The notes beneath the pieces were generated by a model. The model had not been told where the DNA came from. It made no database searches and was given only the letters and a program-made list of their open reading frames with translations. 64,000 bases of DNA from Scenedesmus sp. ARA3. Its lineage: Eukaryota; Chlorophyta; Chlorophyceae; Sphaeropleales; Scenedesmaceae. Positions within the stretch are counted from its first letter, which is position 1. Each line of letters opens with the position of its first letter. Shown here in pieces: positions 39,235 through 57,128 of this stretch. Location of the stretch: assembly GCA_004335835.1 (NCBI GenBank), contig RWJK01001967.1, positions 62,001 to 126,000 of the forward strand. Direction: 5' to 3'. A program made the position numbers and the translations under genes.

Positions 39235-41994
39235 TCACGACGCCACATCCACATCATCGACATACTCAAACGTCTCGGGCTCCGCAGGCCCGCCAGGCAC
39301 CAGCTGCAGCTGCCCAGCCTCAGGGTTGAACGCGGGGTTTTTGCAGAAGGCCAGGAACAGCCCCGCAATGCGGCGCCGCAGCCCGTCCAGCGTCTTGGCG
39401 GAGCGTCCCCTGCAGGACATACCAAGGCCCAGCACATGTATTGCAGGAGAGCACTCACTTGCTTTGCTTTGCAGAGCATCTTAGAGCGTCATGCATCTTG
39501 CTCCAACTCTACTGCCCAAGCACCAAAGAAACGTGCATGCAGGGTTGTAGCTGCTGCACCTGTCTCGCTGCAACGGACACCACCTGCACACTGGGCCCCC
39601 CTGACCTCCCGCACCTGTTCAGCAAGTCCGCCTCCCTGTCAATCAGCTCTACCAGCTCCCGGCTCAGGCCACAGTCGTGCTCCTTCACCGCCCACTTCAC
39701 GTGCAGCAGCACGTCCAGCCGCTCGTCAAGCGACAGCCCCGGCAGCGTCAGCCCGCGGTGCAGCTGCTGCAGCTCAGCGGCACGCACCGTGGTGGGCGTG
39801 TGCACCATCACCTGCAGCAGCACACAGCAAAGGGAGGGTGAGCTGGACGTGGCTGGGCGATGCCAGAATGCAATGGGCTTGATTGCTGTACATGATGTGC
39901 ACGCTTGTGTGTGACAGTCACCACCAAAGCATGAGGGACCAGTAGTCGGACATGCATCCACGCACGGGAAGTCTGCATGCGCTGGTGCTTTGAAGCAGCG
40001 TGCCGCACCTTCTTGCCGTTGCTGAGCGTCCACGTCTTGGGCTGCGCCAGGTGGCCCAGCAGCTTCTGGCTGGCCAGCGCTTTTGTCTCCTTGCGCGCAT
40101 TCACGCGCAGCTTGTCCAGCGTCTGCAGCAGCCGCGTCTCCTTGGCCAGCAGCAGCTGCAGCGCCGCCTGCTGGTCAAAGCCCTGCGGATACCAATCGCA
40201 AGCCACAACCTTCACTCAAAAAGCTGTGTGTGATGCAATCTTGCGAGCAAGCTGCTATAAGCGGCATCGCCCCGTGCTTTAGCAAGGGCTCATGCGCCTG
40301 GCAATGTACTTCCAACAAAGCCTTTTTCGCACACCTGCTGCTCCTGCTGCTGCTGCTCTGCCGCCGCTGCTGCCGCGGCCTTGATGGCGGCTGTCTGCTG
40401 CTGCCGCCATGCCTCCAGCTCACTGCTGAGCAGCTCAAAGTCGTCGTGGCTCAGCGGGTGGGTGCGCCGCTCAACCTCGTGCCTACAGTGCGCCACAAAA
40501 ACACAGATCACGTTGCAGCAGGCACATCGCCACACACAATGGGCCGCAGCAGAACAGCACACACGCTGCTGCTACAGCATCCTTGGCTGCTCACGGCTAG
40601 CGCGAAGTGTTGGCGCTACAGCTAAACAAAGCTGCTGCGCCCATTTCACCCTGCTGTCATGTGTCCCAAAGCTCAGCGTACTGCTGCTGCGCTGCTGCTC
40701 ATGCCTACCCACGCAAGCACACCTGCGCTCCGCCTGTGCTGCTGCTGTGCGCTCCGCTGCCGCCTGCGCCAGGAAGCCGTCGCGCTCGTCCTTGATGGCC
40801 CGCAGCGCGTCAGCCCGCAGCCGCGCCATCCAGCCGCGGCTGTAGCGCTGGATGGTGACTGCCGCTGCTGCTCGCCGCGCAGCAACCTCCTCGGAGGTGG
40901 TGTAGGGCCGGGGAGTGAGCAGCCTGGCAGCAGCAGGAGCAGAGCATGTTTGATGAGTGAGGTCAACGTGACACAGGGAACAGAGGGTGCTGGAGCGCGC
41001 ATGGGCACCGTATGCACGGCCACAACAACGCTGGCTGTTGTAGCAGCCCAACGTTGCGTGTTGGCAGCCTCTACAGCAAGTACAAGCACTGCTGCAGCGC
41101 ACAGCATTGCTCCACGCGTTGCTTCTATCCTGTCACGGCAAGTGCAGGCAATTGGATGCAAGGCTGCCAGCAGCTGTCGCCTGTGTTTGTCTCCACCGCA
41201 TGGGTGCCTCGGCTGGCACCTGCTATCGCCTGCCTACCTGTCTCCAGAGCAGTCCAGCTCCAGGCCTGGCCGGGCCATCTGCGTCGCTGCCTCGCGCACA
41301 GTCTGGCAGCTGGTGTTGGCAGCCTTGATGGTCTGCGTCTCCCGGCACAGCTTCTGCTTCGCTGGCAGGCCCTGCTCCGCTGCTGCTGCTGCTTGCTGGC
41401 GCCCCTTCTGCGTAGCTGCTTGTGGGGTCTGGCTGCAGGCGTGGTGGTAGAGTGCGCCGCTGTGCTTGTGCCGGTAGCCGCCAAGGAAGGGCTTCTGCCC
41501 GCGCTGCTCAAGTGCTGACACGTCTATCATCACGTGCAGCAGCTTGCAGGGTGCGCCAGGCCCGCAATCCACTTCCACGTCTATCGCCTGCGACACATGC
41601 AGTCATGGTAGCATCAGGCAGATGTGAGTGTGTAACCAGGTGCCACGCTTGCTGTGCCCATGTTGTCAACAGTGCGTTGAAAATGCACAGCTTGCTTCTA
41701 TGTGGTGTCCAGCTTTAGTATTTGATCATTCTGAATGCAATGTTGCAGCTGCTTCGCCAGTGTTGGCTGACCATGTTGATGGCTGTACATACAACATGTT
41801 ACTGGTCACACGCACCCGCATGCCGTCCATGAACAAGGACTTGTCCAGCTCCCTAGGACCTGCTGTTGCTGCTGCTGCTCCTGCTGCTTCATCTTGGTCT
41901 GCTTCTACTGCTGTGCTGCCAGCAGCACTGGTATCCATGTCCTGCAGCCCCTGCAGAAGCTGCTGCTGCTGTCCTGCAACCGCAGGCTCAACCA

Positions 41995-42027
<33 letters not shown>

Positions 42028-42794
42028 CGCGCGGCCCCTCAGAGCCTGTGCATGCGGGGTCTGTTGCACATGTCTCACTGAGTGCCTGCAGATTGCTGCT
42101 ACTGGCTGCACCTGCTGCTGTAGGAGCCAGCGCAGCATCAGCAGAGCTAGCACTGTTGCTGTTTGACAAGCTGGTTGCATCCTGCTGTGATACTTCCTCT
42201 GCAGAGATGCTGCTTTGTGTAAGCGATGGCTCCTGAACAGGTTCAGCAGTCAGCACATGCACACAGCAGTAGCTAGCAGCCCACTGTGATACAGCAAGTT
42301 GGTGCTGACAGAAGAGGGCCAGGTTGTTGTTCTTGCGATGCGCAGCGCACTGTGAGCGTTCATCAGCGTGGGCAGCACTTGGCATCATCAAGTCCTGGAT
42401 GCTATGGTGCGTCCATGCCCACCTGTCCAGTGTCCATGACTTGCAGCAACGACGGTTCCTGGCTTGCTCTGCCCTCTTGACTGCTGTACTCATCAGGCTG
42501 CTGCTGTGCATCAACTCCCGATGCAACTGCTGCTTCGTTGGCTGCTGCGGTGCTGTCAGGAACCACAAGGCTTGCCTCCTGAGTAGGGCTTGCAATGTCT
42601 GGGGAGTCTGCACCATGCAAGCTGGGGTGAGGCACTGAATGCTGACACAGCAGCAGCAACACATTCACTTGCGACTCGGCATGCTCAGCACCTGCAACGA
42701 GAGTTCTTCTAGAGAAAGAAAATCTGTCTTCCATGCTTGAGGCCTCTCGTACGCCTTCGTGCTCGCTTGCACTATTCGCGCCTTCGCCTGTCAT
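39235..42794 (-). CDS. IQUB: IQUB-like radial-spoke protein (IQ motif), 677 aa
   Basis: Exons are 42794-42423, 42232-41816, 41587-41238, 40923-40723, 40482-40335, 40182-40009, 39811-39615 and 39409-39235, all in phase. The core matches animal IQUB step by step: 'KPFLGGYRHKHSGALYHHACSQT', 'CRETQTIKAANTSCQT', the IQ motif 'AAVTIQRYSRGWMAR', 'HPLSHDDFELLSSELEAWR', 'RLLQTLDKLRVNARKE', 'LSLDERLDVLLHVKWAVKEHDC', 'LVELIDREADLLNR' and 'LFLAFCKNPAFNPEAG'. IQUB sits at the base of radial spoke 1 in motile cilia. The N-terminal 260 residues are Gln/Ala/Ser-rich with a Q10 run. I could not recognise the ubiquitin-like domain that animal IQUB has before the core. Presence of the gene implies that the alga has, or recently had, flagellated cells. 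Confidence 0.85.
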
Positions 42795-43451
42795 TGCTGC
42801 ATGCCGTGGCTTTGCCTTTGTTCACCTCTCGTATTCGTCTATACAAGAAAATATAGTAGGTTTTCACTCTTGTTTGCATCAGCTAAGCTGAGCTTAGTAA
42901 GCTGCAAGTGACTAACACACGGATCCTGTACCCCTGCTGCTGCACTGACAAGCACACCACCACCACCCTGGTGCAGCGTCAACATGCATAAATTGGGGAG
43001 TCTCAACTCCGTATCCCGGACGATCGTTTCCTTGCTTTTGTGCGAGGCACGCGCCATTTCGCATGCACGCATGCCATGATGGGTGCAAGTGCTGAGCTAC
43101 TGTCACATTTGTTGTGTTGCCTGGTATGAAGCCATCCGGCCACCCACCCACCCCTCCCAGCCCCTACGAGGCACTTCATTGACTTTAATTACATTGGAAA
43201 GCATCCTTTCGTGACGTGATATGGGGAAACACCTGCCTGCACACTCTAGCAAAGTCAAAACTGGGTGGGCCACCCAAAACACCAGAAGCCATTGACCCTG
43301 GCGAAGAGGCAGAACTAATTTGCACATTTGCTGAAGCACATTGTTGAATAGTTTACGCGGCAGCATATTTGGACTGATTCGACGTATTCAGAGACCGTTA
43401 CTGCTCCAAGACGCTCCCCAACGCCTGCGCGTCGCGCGCTCAAAGTTCAGC

Positions 43452-43457
43452 TATAAA
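43452..43457 (+). promoter_or_regulatory. TATA-like box of unknown transcript
   Basis: GCTATAAAGGGG is a good TATA match on the plus strand. A donor-like GTAG|GTGAGC follows about 180 nt downstream (near 43626). No protein gene begins there; the nearest plus-strand gene (QCR2) starts 1.4 kb away. This could be a non-coding transcript, a far upstream QCR2 leader or chance. Confidence 0.3.
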
Positions 43458-43736
43458 GGGGGACCGAGTGTCACACTGCAATGAGCCCTCGCGAGTTGTC
43501 ACAGCTTCATTGACTTAGAGCAATTCGAGGCGAAAGAGCCGGTGTAACACGAAAAATAACGCTGGCCGGAAGGCCACAGTCTCCGTCCTCATTCTATTCG
43601 TCTGGGTATAATGCTCATGGCGCAGTAGGTGAGCAATCCATCAGGCCTCCAGGACAATTGATGAGCTCAAGTCTGCAGTCTCTGCGCGTGCCACGTCAGT
43701 GATGGTGAGTAGCATCCTCAATTGCTGTCCTGCATT

Positions 43737-43768
43737 CCTGGTTTGCAAAGTCAACTTTGCAAACCAGG
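43737..43768. repeat. Perfect hairpin, 14-bp arms, 4-nt loop
   Basis: CCTGGTTTGCAAAG is followed by TCAA and the exact reverse complement of the arm. A third partial copy of the arm (TCAACTTTTGCAAAC) follows at about 43771. Confidence 0.85.
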
Positions 43769-44838
43769 AGTCAACTTTTGCAAACGAGCACAAGTTTATC
43801 ACCGCAGAGCTCGCGGTGGTGTTCCCTGTCCATCTCGCTTTTGTTCACCATGTAGCGCCAGGCCCTCGGGGCCTGAGCTGGCAGGCCCTGCCTGGCCTGC
43901 CAAAACTGAGTGACTGGCTGACGTTCCATAGCTCAAGCTTTCACAGCAGCGTGGAGACTTGAACCCCAGGCAGATGACACAACATCTATTAAATTTCCCA
44001 TCAGCTGCTGCTTGGCTGCCAGTGCACCTTACAGGAGCCTTACCTGCCAGGTGACACCGTGTGGGGTGTACTCAACGCGAGTTCAGCGGCATGGAGGGAG
44101 CTTTGTAGACAGGTAGGGGGCGAAAACTGCCATAGCTTAAAGATAAGCTTCAAGTGCCTCTGGTAACATGGTATCCACCCCCAGCACACCTGCGGACCAC
44201 CACGACTGATAGGGTGAGAAGTGGCAGGCACCACTGAGCTGGTGAGACAGGAACAGAGGACGTTGCGTGACCATCACCTCTCACGCTGGCCAAAATGCAG
44301 TCAAATACACAGTTGTTCCTCGTAATTCGATACCGCAGTGGCGGTAGACCACTCTGACGTCGTCTGTCAGCTCGAAGTGAATACCCGACGCTTAGACCCT
44401 CAAGCGCAGGTGGTTTCACCAACACGTCCCAGGTGCAAGCCAATCCCTTGCAAAGGTGTGTTTGTGAAGCAGGCTAGCACTAGTGGAACGACACCAGCCT
44501 GCCTGGACTGCTGCTGTTCGACCCAGGCACAGATCTAGTAGTGCCAAGGTATTAAATTGAAACAAGTTGTTGGCATCTTGCAGTCTTCATAATTCATCGG
44601 CAGGACATTGAGACTCAGGGCCACTTTGCAGATCCTAGCACGCTACTTTTGCTACTCGGAGCGATCAGGGCAGCTACGGAGTGTCAGGCAGCTTTATTAC
44701 TGCTTTAAATAACTCGAACACGCTCTGAGGCTGTAGCATCGAGCAGTTCTTCTGGAGTCTTGTGCAGCAGTGCCACACCCTCCCACGCTCTTCCACTGCT
44801 GCGTGTTGACGCTGGGCTGCTGTTGGCGTGCAGGAAGC

Positions 44839-47800
44839 ATGGTGCGGGGCCTAGCACAGCATCTGCGCCCGCTGCTGGCGGGTGTGAACAGCTTTGCAAA
44901 CGGCCAGGCCTTTGCTCAGTATGCAGTGCCAGCAGTGGCAGTGCCAAAGGCTGGCATGTTTGGCGGCAGCAAGCGCATCCTCACGCCTCTGTCTGAGCCG
45001 CTGGCCAATGTGAACATCCCAAACCCCACTGCACCCAAGGCGCCTGAGCTGCAGGTGCGGCGCCCGCAGCTATTGCAGCAGCAGCGGCAGCAATGCCAGC
45101 AGCTGTGGCAGGGTCACGCGAGAATAAGCACAGCAGATGCCGTGGTTGCACTGCAACTGCAGCTGCTGCCAGGCCGCATGTGCTGCAGCTGGTGCTTCTG
45201 ATGTCGGCTTGATAGAAAGCCAGCCAGCCCGTGAGCCAACAGGCATGACATCAGCGCGCAGCATGAGCAGCAGCTGGCATGTGTCGCAGTCGGTGCGCAC
45301 TTGTGTTGGAGCCAGTTGCAAGTGTTGTTGCATTCTCAGCAGGGCCAGCCGTTGGCAATGGCTGACTGGTGCGCTGTGGCACTTTCAAATTAGATCTGCA
45401 GCAGCTGCACCTCGGGTGGTGCCATACGGGCCTCCTGGTGCTGGCAAGCGCAATTTGCAGCCATGCCTCAGCAGCAGAAGCAGCCTCTGCCAGTTGGTTA
45501 TCCCCTTGTTACAGGCACCCTTCCTGCTCCTGCTGATGTTGTGCTGACTCTTCGTGTGCGTGCTATCTGTCCTTCGCACCAGACTGGCACCTTGGCCAAT
45601 GGCGTGAAGGCAGCCGCACTGGACGCGTCCGGCCCCAACACCTGCGTGGCTGCATTCGTGGGCGGCGGCTCCTCTGTTGAGACTGAGGAGACTGCAGGAG
45701 CCAGCAAGCTGCTGGAGTACATGGCCTTCAGCGCCACACACAACAGGTGCGGCGGCGCGGCTGCAGCAGTAGCTACCTGCATTGCAGGCTCAACATATGA
45801 GGTGCTGTGTAGCAGGATGTGGGTCCCGCATGCTGCGGCGGAAGATGTAGTCAAGTATAAGCATGACGCCGCGTTCTGGCTGACCTGCTGTGTCTAACCA
45901 AGCATCTTCAAGATGCCAACCATAATCCCGGCAATGATTGCTGCGTGAACTGCTTGTGGGTGCATTCGCTGACTGTTGCTGCTGCTGCTGCTGCTGCTGC
46001 TTGCAGGACATCGTTCCGCATTGCTCGCGAGCTGGAGAAGTATGGCGCCGTCAGCAGCTGTGTGGCAGGCCGTGAGCACATTGCATACGTCATCGAGGGC
46101 ACGCGCCTGCAGGCATCTGAGGTGACAGAGATCCTGCTGGACTCTGTGCTCAACCAGAAGTGAGTGGCAGCAGCAGCAGCAGCAGCGCTCTGTATGCACA
46201 AACACAGTAATGTTAGATGCCAGGGGTCTTGCAGGGTACAGTGGCCAGGCAAGCAGAAGCTGCTGGTCTCAGCAGCGTAGGGGCAGCGCACTCAACAGCT
46301 TCTGCGACAGTGGCATGTGTCAACATGTCCGCCGCCTGAAAGCCTGGCAGGTGCACACATGCAACATGTGCGTTCACAATGGGAACTGGCCTATTGCCAA
46401 TGCCCAGGTCGCCTGTATGCAGCAGTGTGAGGCTTTCAGGCATGGTGAACATGCTGACAGCAATGTGGCTTAGGCAGCCACATGCGGCAGTAGTCTGCTC
46501 TGCTGCCACCTTCATTCTTGGTGATTGTGACTGTGCTGCTGTTGCCCGTGCCCTTTCTTGCTGCACGCACCAATTGGCGCGCCAGAAGTAGCAGTGTTAC
46601 AGTTATTGTTGTTGCGTTTAGCCGTAAGTGCTTGCCATGCACCTCACAACACCGGCAGCCCATCTCACACCATCACCCGCTTCCTGCTCCGCCTGGTGCC
46701 ACCTGCCACAGGCTGGCTGACTGGGAGGTGCACGACATGCTGGCGCGTGTTGAGGAGGACCTGGAGTCCGCCTACTCCAACCCCGCGCTGCTCGCACACG
46801 AGCTGCTGCACAAGGCAGCATTCAGCGGCGGCCTGTCCAACAGCCTGCTGCCAGACCCAGCCAGCGTGAACGGCCTGAGCGGCGAGGCGCTGCGCGCGTT
46901 CATGGCGCAGACGTTTGTGGCGGGCAACATCGCGGTCACGGGCGCGGGCTTGAGCCTGGCACAGCTGCAGGCGGTGAGCGCAGCAGCGCAACAGCACACG
47001 TAACAACTGCACCAACTATCACCTTGAACGCAGCAGTTGGTAGGTTTTGTAATTTTTTGCAGCAAAAGCAAACAAGCGTCATCTTTAGCATCACATACTG
47101 CTTCCACAGCCTGACTCCAAGCCACCCCTGCCGTTGCTGCCTATTTCACGCAGGTCGCCGACCCTCTGCTGGCTGGCGCTGCCGCGGGGTCAGCCCCCGC
47201 AGCCGCCAAGTCTGCCTACACAGGAGGTTTCCTGGCCTGCCTGTCCCCAGGCGCTGAGCCCACAGTGGCTGTGGCATTCGAGGCCAAGGGCGGCCTGGGT
47301 GACCTCAAGAGCACTGCCACTGCTGCCGTGGTGAAGGCCCTGCTGGGCAGCAGCAGCAGGGAGGTGCTGCCCTACAACCGCAAGGCGCTGGATGGGCCGC
47401 TGACCTCCGTCACGCCCCTGGTGCAGGTGCGTTCTTTGGCACCTCCAGCTCACATTGGTGCGGTGCTTCGTTTGGTCCTGCTGTTTTGAACTGGTACCCT
47501 CAGGAGGAGTCCAACTTATGTCGAACGGTCCTCTTCCTCTAACACCCTTCTTCTTTTAAACACCCCTCTTCTTCTGACTCTCCTGTTTCTCTTTAGAAGA
47601 AGGGCATTCAGAAGGAGAAGGGCGTTCAGAACAAGTTGAAAGTTAAACTGACATAATAAGTTTGCTTGATGACCTACGCGTGCATGCGCTGCTGCCAGTC
47701 AGCTGTCGAGCCACTGTGCCATTGTGCAGTGATGATGATTCACTTGCTGCTTTGGTTGATGTGTGCTTACAGGTGGCTATGTTCGTCTAGTGTGCTTACA

Positions 47801-48247
47801 CGCCTGCTGTGCCTTTGTCCCTCCCCTGCCCCTACACCAAACGTAAATTGCCCGCAGGTGTATAAGTCAACTGGCCTGATCGGCGTCATGGGCACCACCA
47901 GCAGTGGCAGCAGCGCAGCAGCAGCCGACGCGCTCACAGCCAAGCTCAAGGCCCTGGCCAGCTCCACGGGTGAGGCACAGCTGGCTGCAGCCAAGCAGGT
48001 GGCCCTGGGTGGCTACCAGTCTGCCATCTCTGCTCGCTCCGGTGTGGTGCAGGACATGGGCCTGCAGCTGCTGGCTCGCGGGAAGTTCAGTGCGCAGGAG
48101 TATGCTGCAGCAGTGGCTGGCCTGAGCGATGCTGACGTCAGCAAGTACGTAGGCGAGGTGCTGAAGAGCCCCCTGACCATGGTGGCAGTGGGAGGCATTG
48201 CATCCCTGCCCAAGTACGACGTCGTGGCTGGCAAGCTGCTGGCGTAA
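44839..48247 (+). CDS. QCR2: Mitochondrial complex III core protein 2 (QCR2), 485 aa
   Basis: Exons 44839-45054, 45583-45746, 46007-46159, 46712-46973, 47154-47426 and 47858-48247 join in phase. The N terminus (MVRGLAQHLRPLLAG...) looks like a mitochondrial presequence. The body is an M16-type peptidase fold: 'GTLANGVKAAALD', 'TCVAAFVGGGSSVET', 'GASKLLEYMAFSATHNRTSF', 'LARVEEDLESAYSNPALLAHELLHKAAF', 'GNIAVTGAG' and 'VALGGYQSAISARS'. The zinc-binding HxxEH motif of active processing peptidase is replaced by KLLEY. The Gly-rich loop of MPP alpha is degenerate (GGLGDLKS). That combination points to non-catalytic core 2 of the cytochrome bc1 complex and not MPP alpha or beta. Introns contain CTG runs and, near 47550-47640, a purine/pyrimidine-rich inverted repeat. 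Confidence 0.8.
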
Positions 48248-48900
48248 GCGGGCGACAGGGTAGCTGTGGTGGCGGCGTGTGATGGTTCAGCTGGTGGGAT
48301 GTGCAAGCGTCTGCAGCTGGTGTGTGTGCGTAGTTGTAGGTGGTGGATGTGAAGCCAATCCGGAAGCAAGCTATGTCAGATGCCACAATCGGTGCGCACA
48401 TTGTCACGGGACAGACAGCAAGTGACTTGCGGACCCTGCAGGTGGCAACAGGGCATATGCTGCAGGAGCCACATGTGTTGCAGGAGCCACAGCAGTAGCA
48501 CACGAGGCTCAAGTCGGGGTGGGGGATGATGACGTTGCCCGACACGCTGTGCTGTCAGGTGGACCGGGAAGCTGCATCATGACAGTAGCCACCGTTGTTA
48601 GTGGTGAGTGCATTGTGTCTGGCATACCACACACCACAAAGCATAGGCTCAGTGGCAGTGTGTCTCTGCACTGCCCCAAATACCTGTGCATGGCAGGTTT
48701 GACAGGCGTGAACTATCATAGTAAGGTTGCTTCAAAGTCTTGAAGAGTTTCAGGTGTTTTGCTGCAAGCGCTGCCTCGTGCCAGTGCAGTGCCAGCAATA
48801 GCTTAATAATATGACACAATGGGCTATGTAACAAATCACTGGTGACGCACCACTTGACAAGGCGCCTTCCAATAGGATAAGACATGCAACAGTTTCACGT

Positions 48901-48929
48901 AGTAGATACTAATCTACTTCTAGTAGAAG
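48901..48929. repeat. Two overlapping hairpins
   Basis: AGTAGAT-ACTA-ATCTACT (48901-48918) overlaps CTTCT-AGT-AGAAG (48917-48929). Because they share bases, only one stem can form at a time in a transcript. Confidence 0.6.
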
Positions 48930-49094
48930 CGGAACAGGTCGGAGCATGATCAAATTCAAGATGCCTGCAGGCATGGCATGCATGCCCCAAACAATGATGA
49001 AAGCACGGCACTGCTCTGCAGCTGAACTTGCCCGCTGCAACTCTGCTATGGCTACCTGAATGCTCAGTGGGGCGCAAGGGCCACACCACACGTG

Positions 49095-49118
49095 TTGGTC
49101 GTGTTGCAACACGACCAA
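49095..49118. repeat. Perfect 24-bp palindrome
   Basis: TTGGTCGTGTTG is followed immediately by its exact reverse complement, with no spacer. It lies mid-spacer between two convergent genes. Confidence 0.9.
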
Positions 49119-49639
49119 GTCATGCCAGCAATGACAAAGGTTGGTGCTCGAGCACGCAAACCAGGTATCCAACAGCGGCCACAGCTCTGCATGCATGTGC
49201 TTGATTTTGCAGCGTGTGCTTGTTCAGCACAGCTGCATGTGCAAGCTCGACCTACACAAACTATGCACCTGTTGACTGAGAGTGCAATGCACATGATTTA
49301 CGACACCAGCTGCTGTGTCCGCACGTCACATGTGCATGTTATGCATCTCGTTCCATGGGCTGCTGCCGCTGCTGCTGCTCTTGTGCTTGTTGCCAGGGAG
49401 GCACCTCCATCACCTTCCTGTGCGGCTTCGGCGCTGCACGCAGCCAGCAGCAGGCAGGAATCAGCAGCACACTGTTGTCAGCCTGCACAACTGCTGCTGC
49501 ACTGCTGGCGAATGGTGCCCTTTGCTGCCTATCTGTGTGCTTAGCCAGCTGATTGTTAACAGCAAGCCCAGCTGGCAAGTGACGCAGTGTGTTAGGACGG
49601 CGTATGCCACGTGAGCACACCAGTGTAGCCCCTCCACTA

Positions 49640-55831
<6,192 letters not shown>

Positions 55832-57128
55832 TTGCCCAGAGCACCAGCTGAGTGTTCTGGGAGGTATGCAGCAGGCGGGTGCCTAACCCGCCGCGCTGTA
55901 GCGCGCGCTTCCCTGTGGAGCTGGCAGGCCAACAGGCTTGCTTCTTACTTTGCAGCAGCAGCAGCAGCAGCACAGCAGCGGCAGTGTTGCAACGGTCTTC
56001 CTATGTGGGAGTGCCGCGAATCTATGTTGTGCAGTCTGTCTGCCCCCTTGCAGTAGTACAGCACTCTTTTTTCTGGGGTATCTCATGCGCTGCAGGGATC
56101 CGCAGGCTGGAAACCACCCACCTGATGATGAAACCAGCATGTGTGCATGGCAGGTGCTGCGCTGGGAATTTGTCTGGACTGGGTTGCAGTTTCAACGCAG
56201 GATGCATCTGGTGTGTGCTTCAGGGCCTTGACATTTACTGACTGCGTATGCGCCAGTAGTACTTGCATTAAGTACGCACTGTGCGTGACAACCCTCAAGC
56301 AGCCATAGCATGTGAAGGGGTTTTTCATCTGCTGTATGTGTTACTCAGACGCCAAAGCTGTCACCAGGCCCACTGGTGAGATCACATGCATCTGGTGCTG
56401 CAATGCTCAGCACTGTGTCCGTTTGGTGACAAATGCCAAGGAATTGGATTTTGGCCGAGCGTTGACCTTGGACCAACTTGCTGTGTACAGCCAGGGCGCT
56501 CAAGATGTGGCTCTTGTTGATTGCACAATCGGCGTACTGAGCCGCATGTAGAAAGGGCTATGCATGTTACCAAGATCAGCGTTGCCTCTGGCCCAGCATA
56601 TATGCGTATATACGGCATGTTGTATGCAACGGCACAGAGGGTTGGCTTTGACATATGTAACGCCCACTTCGTGTTCAGGTCTTCCCTCGCATCCACTGCA
56701 CTGTACCAATTTTATACTGCACTGCAGTATGCGACCGTGAGGAGGAAAGCCACAGACAACAAGAAGGAAGCAGAACCCGCGACATGCATGAAACAAGCTT
56801 CCAATTTCAGAGAACCGCCTGCCAAATGTAATTCGACGAGTGTATACACCTTCCCCAGACTGTGCCGTACCGCAGCACACCTCCACACGCCCCCATTTTC
56901 CGCGACGTTGAGAGTATGTCAAGTAATTCTCAGCCAGCCTAGCACCTACTTCATGGTCAGGCAGCACTGGGATGAGTGACTCAAGTGGCACTGATCATAT
57001 ACGACAAGCCTTACGTTACGTCACAAAGTTACCCTGCAAGAGATGTAGCAGGATCTACACGCAGAACATGTGCATGCCTGTGCAGGCCTACAGGACAGAC
57101 CATGTAACAGCAACCACACGTGTGTACA
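55832..57128. other. Convergent intergenic spacer
   Basis: This spacer lies between PDS (+) and the ZBBX-like gene (-). Overlapping 150-codon frames on both strands near 56500-56990 show no family motif and are not called. Nothing else is identified. Confidence 0.45.

Larger units (their letters stand above)
42795..44838. other. Divergent intergenic spacer of 2 kb
   Basis: This is the upstream region of IQUB (-) and QCR2 (+). It has few CTG runs, unlike the rest of the window. It contains a 14-bp-arm hairpin at 43737-43768, a TATA-like box at 43452 and a GC-rich set of GGCC/CAGGCC inverted repeats near 43858-43905. No protein gene is recognised. A non-coding transcript is possible but unproven. 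Confidence 0.45.
48248..49639. other. Convergent intergenic spacer
   Basis: This spacer lies between QCR2 (+) and TAD2 (-). It holds a two-copy direct repeat (GCAGGAGCCACA, about 48463-48493), overlapping hairpins at 48901-48929 and a 24-bp palindrome at 49095-49118. No gene is seen. Confidence 0.5.

Noticed and set aside
42631..42669. Possible short intron in IQUB exon 1 (CAA|GTGAAT to GTGCAG)
   Set aside because: The phases do not match and the intron would be only about 40 nt. The frame reads through without a stop.
43945..44012. tRNA-like sequence on the minus strand (T-arm TGGGG-TTCAAGT-CTCCA, 5-bp anticodon-like stem, acceptor 6 of 7 pairs)
   Set aside because: The anticodon loop has 6 nt, no D-arm can be drawn, and the acceptor match is made of common GCTGCT sequence. 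Probably chance or a relic.
44839..48247. QCR2 as the catalytic mitochondrial processing peptidase
   Set aside because: HxxEH is absent and the Gly-rich substrate loop is degenerate.
56500..56991. Overlapping 150-160-codon frames on both strands
   Set aside because: Neither shows a domain, conserved motif or sensible composition.
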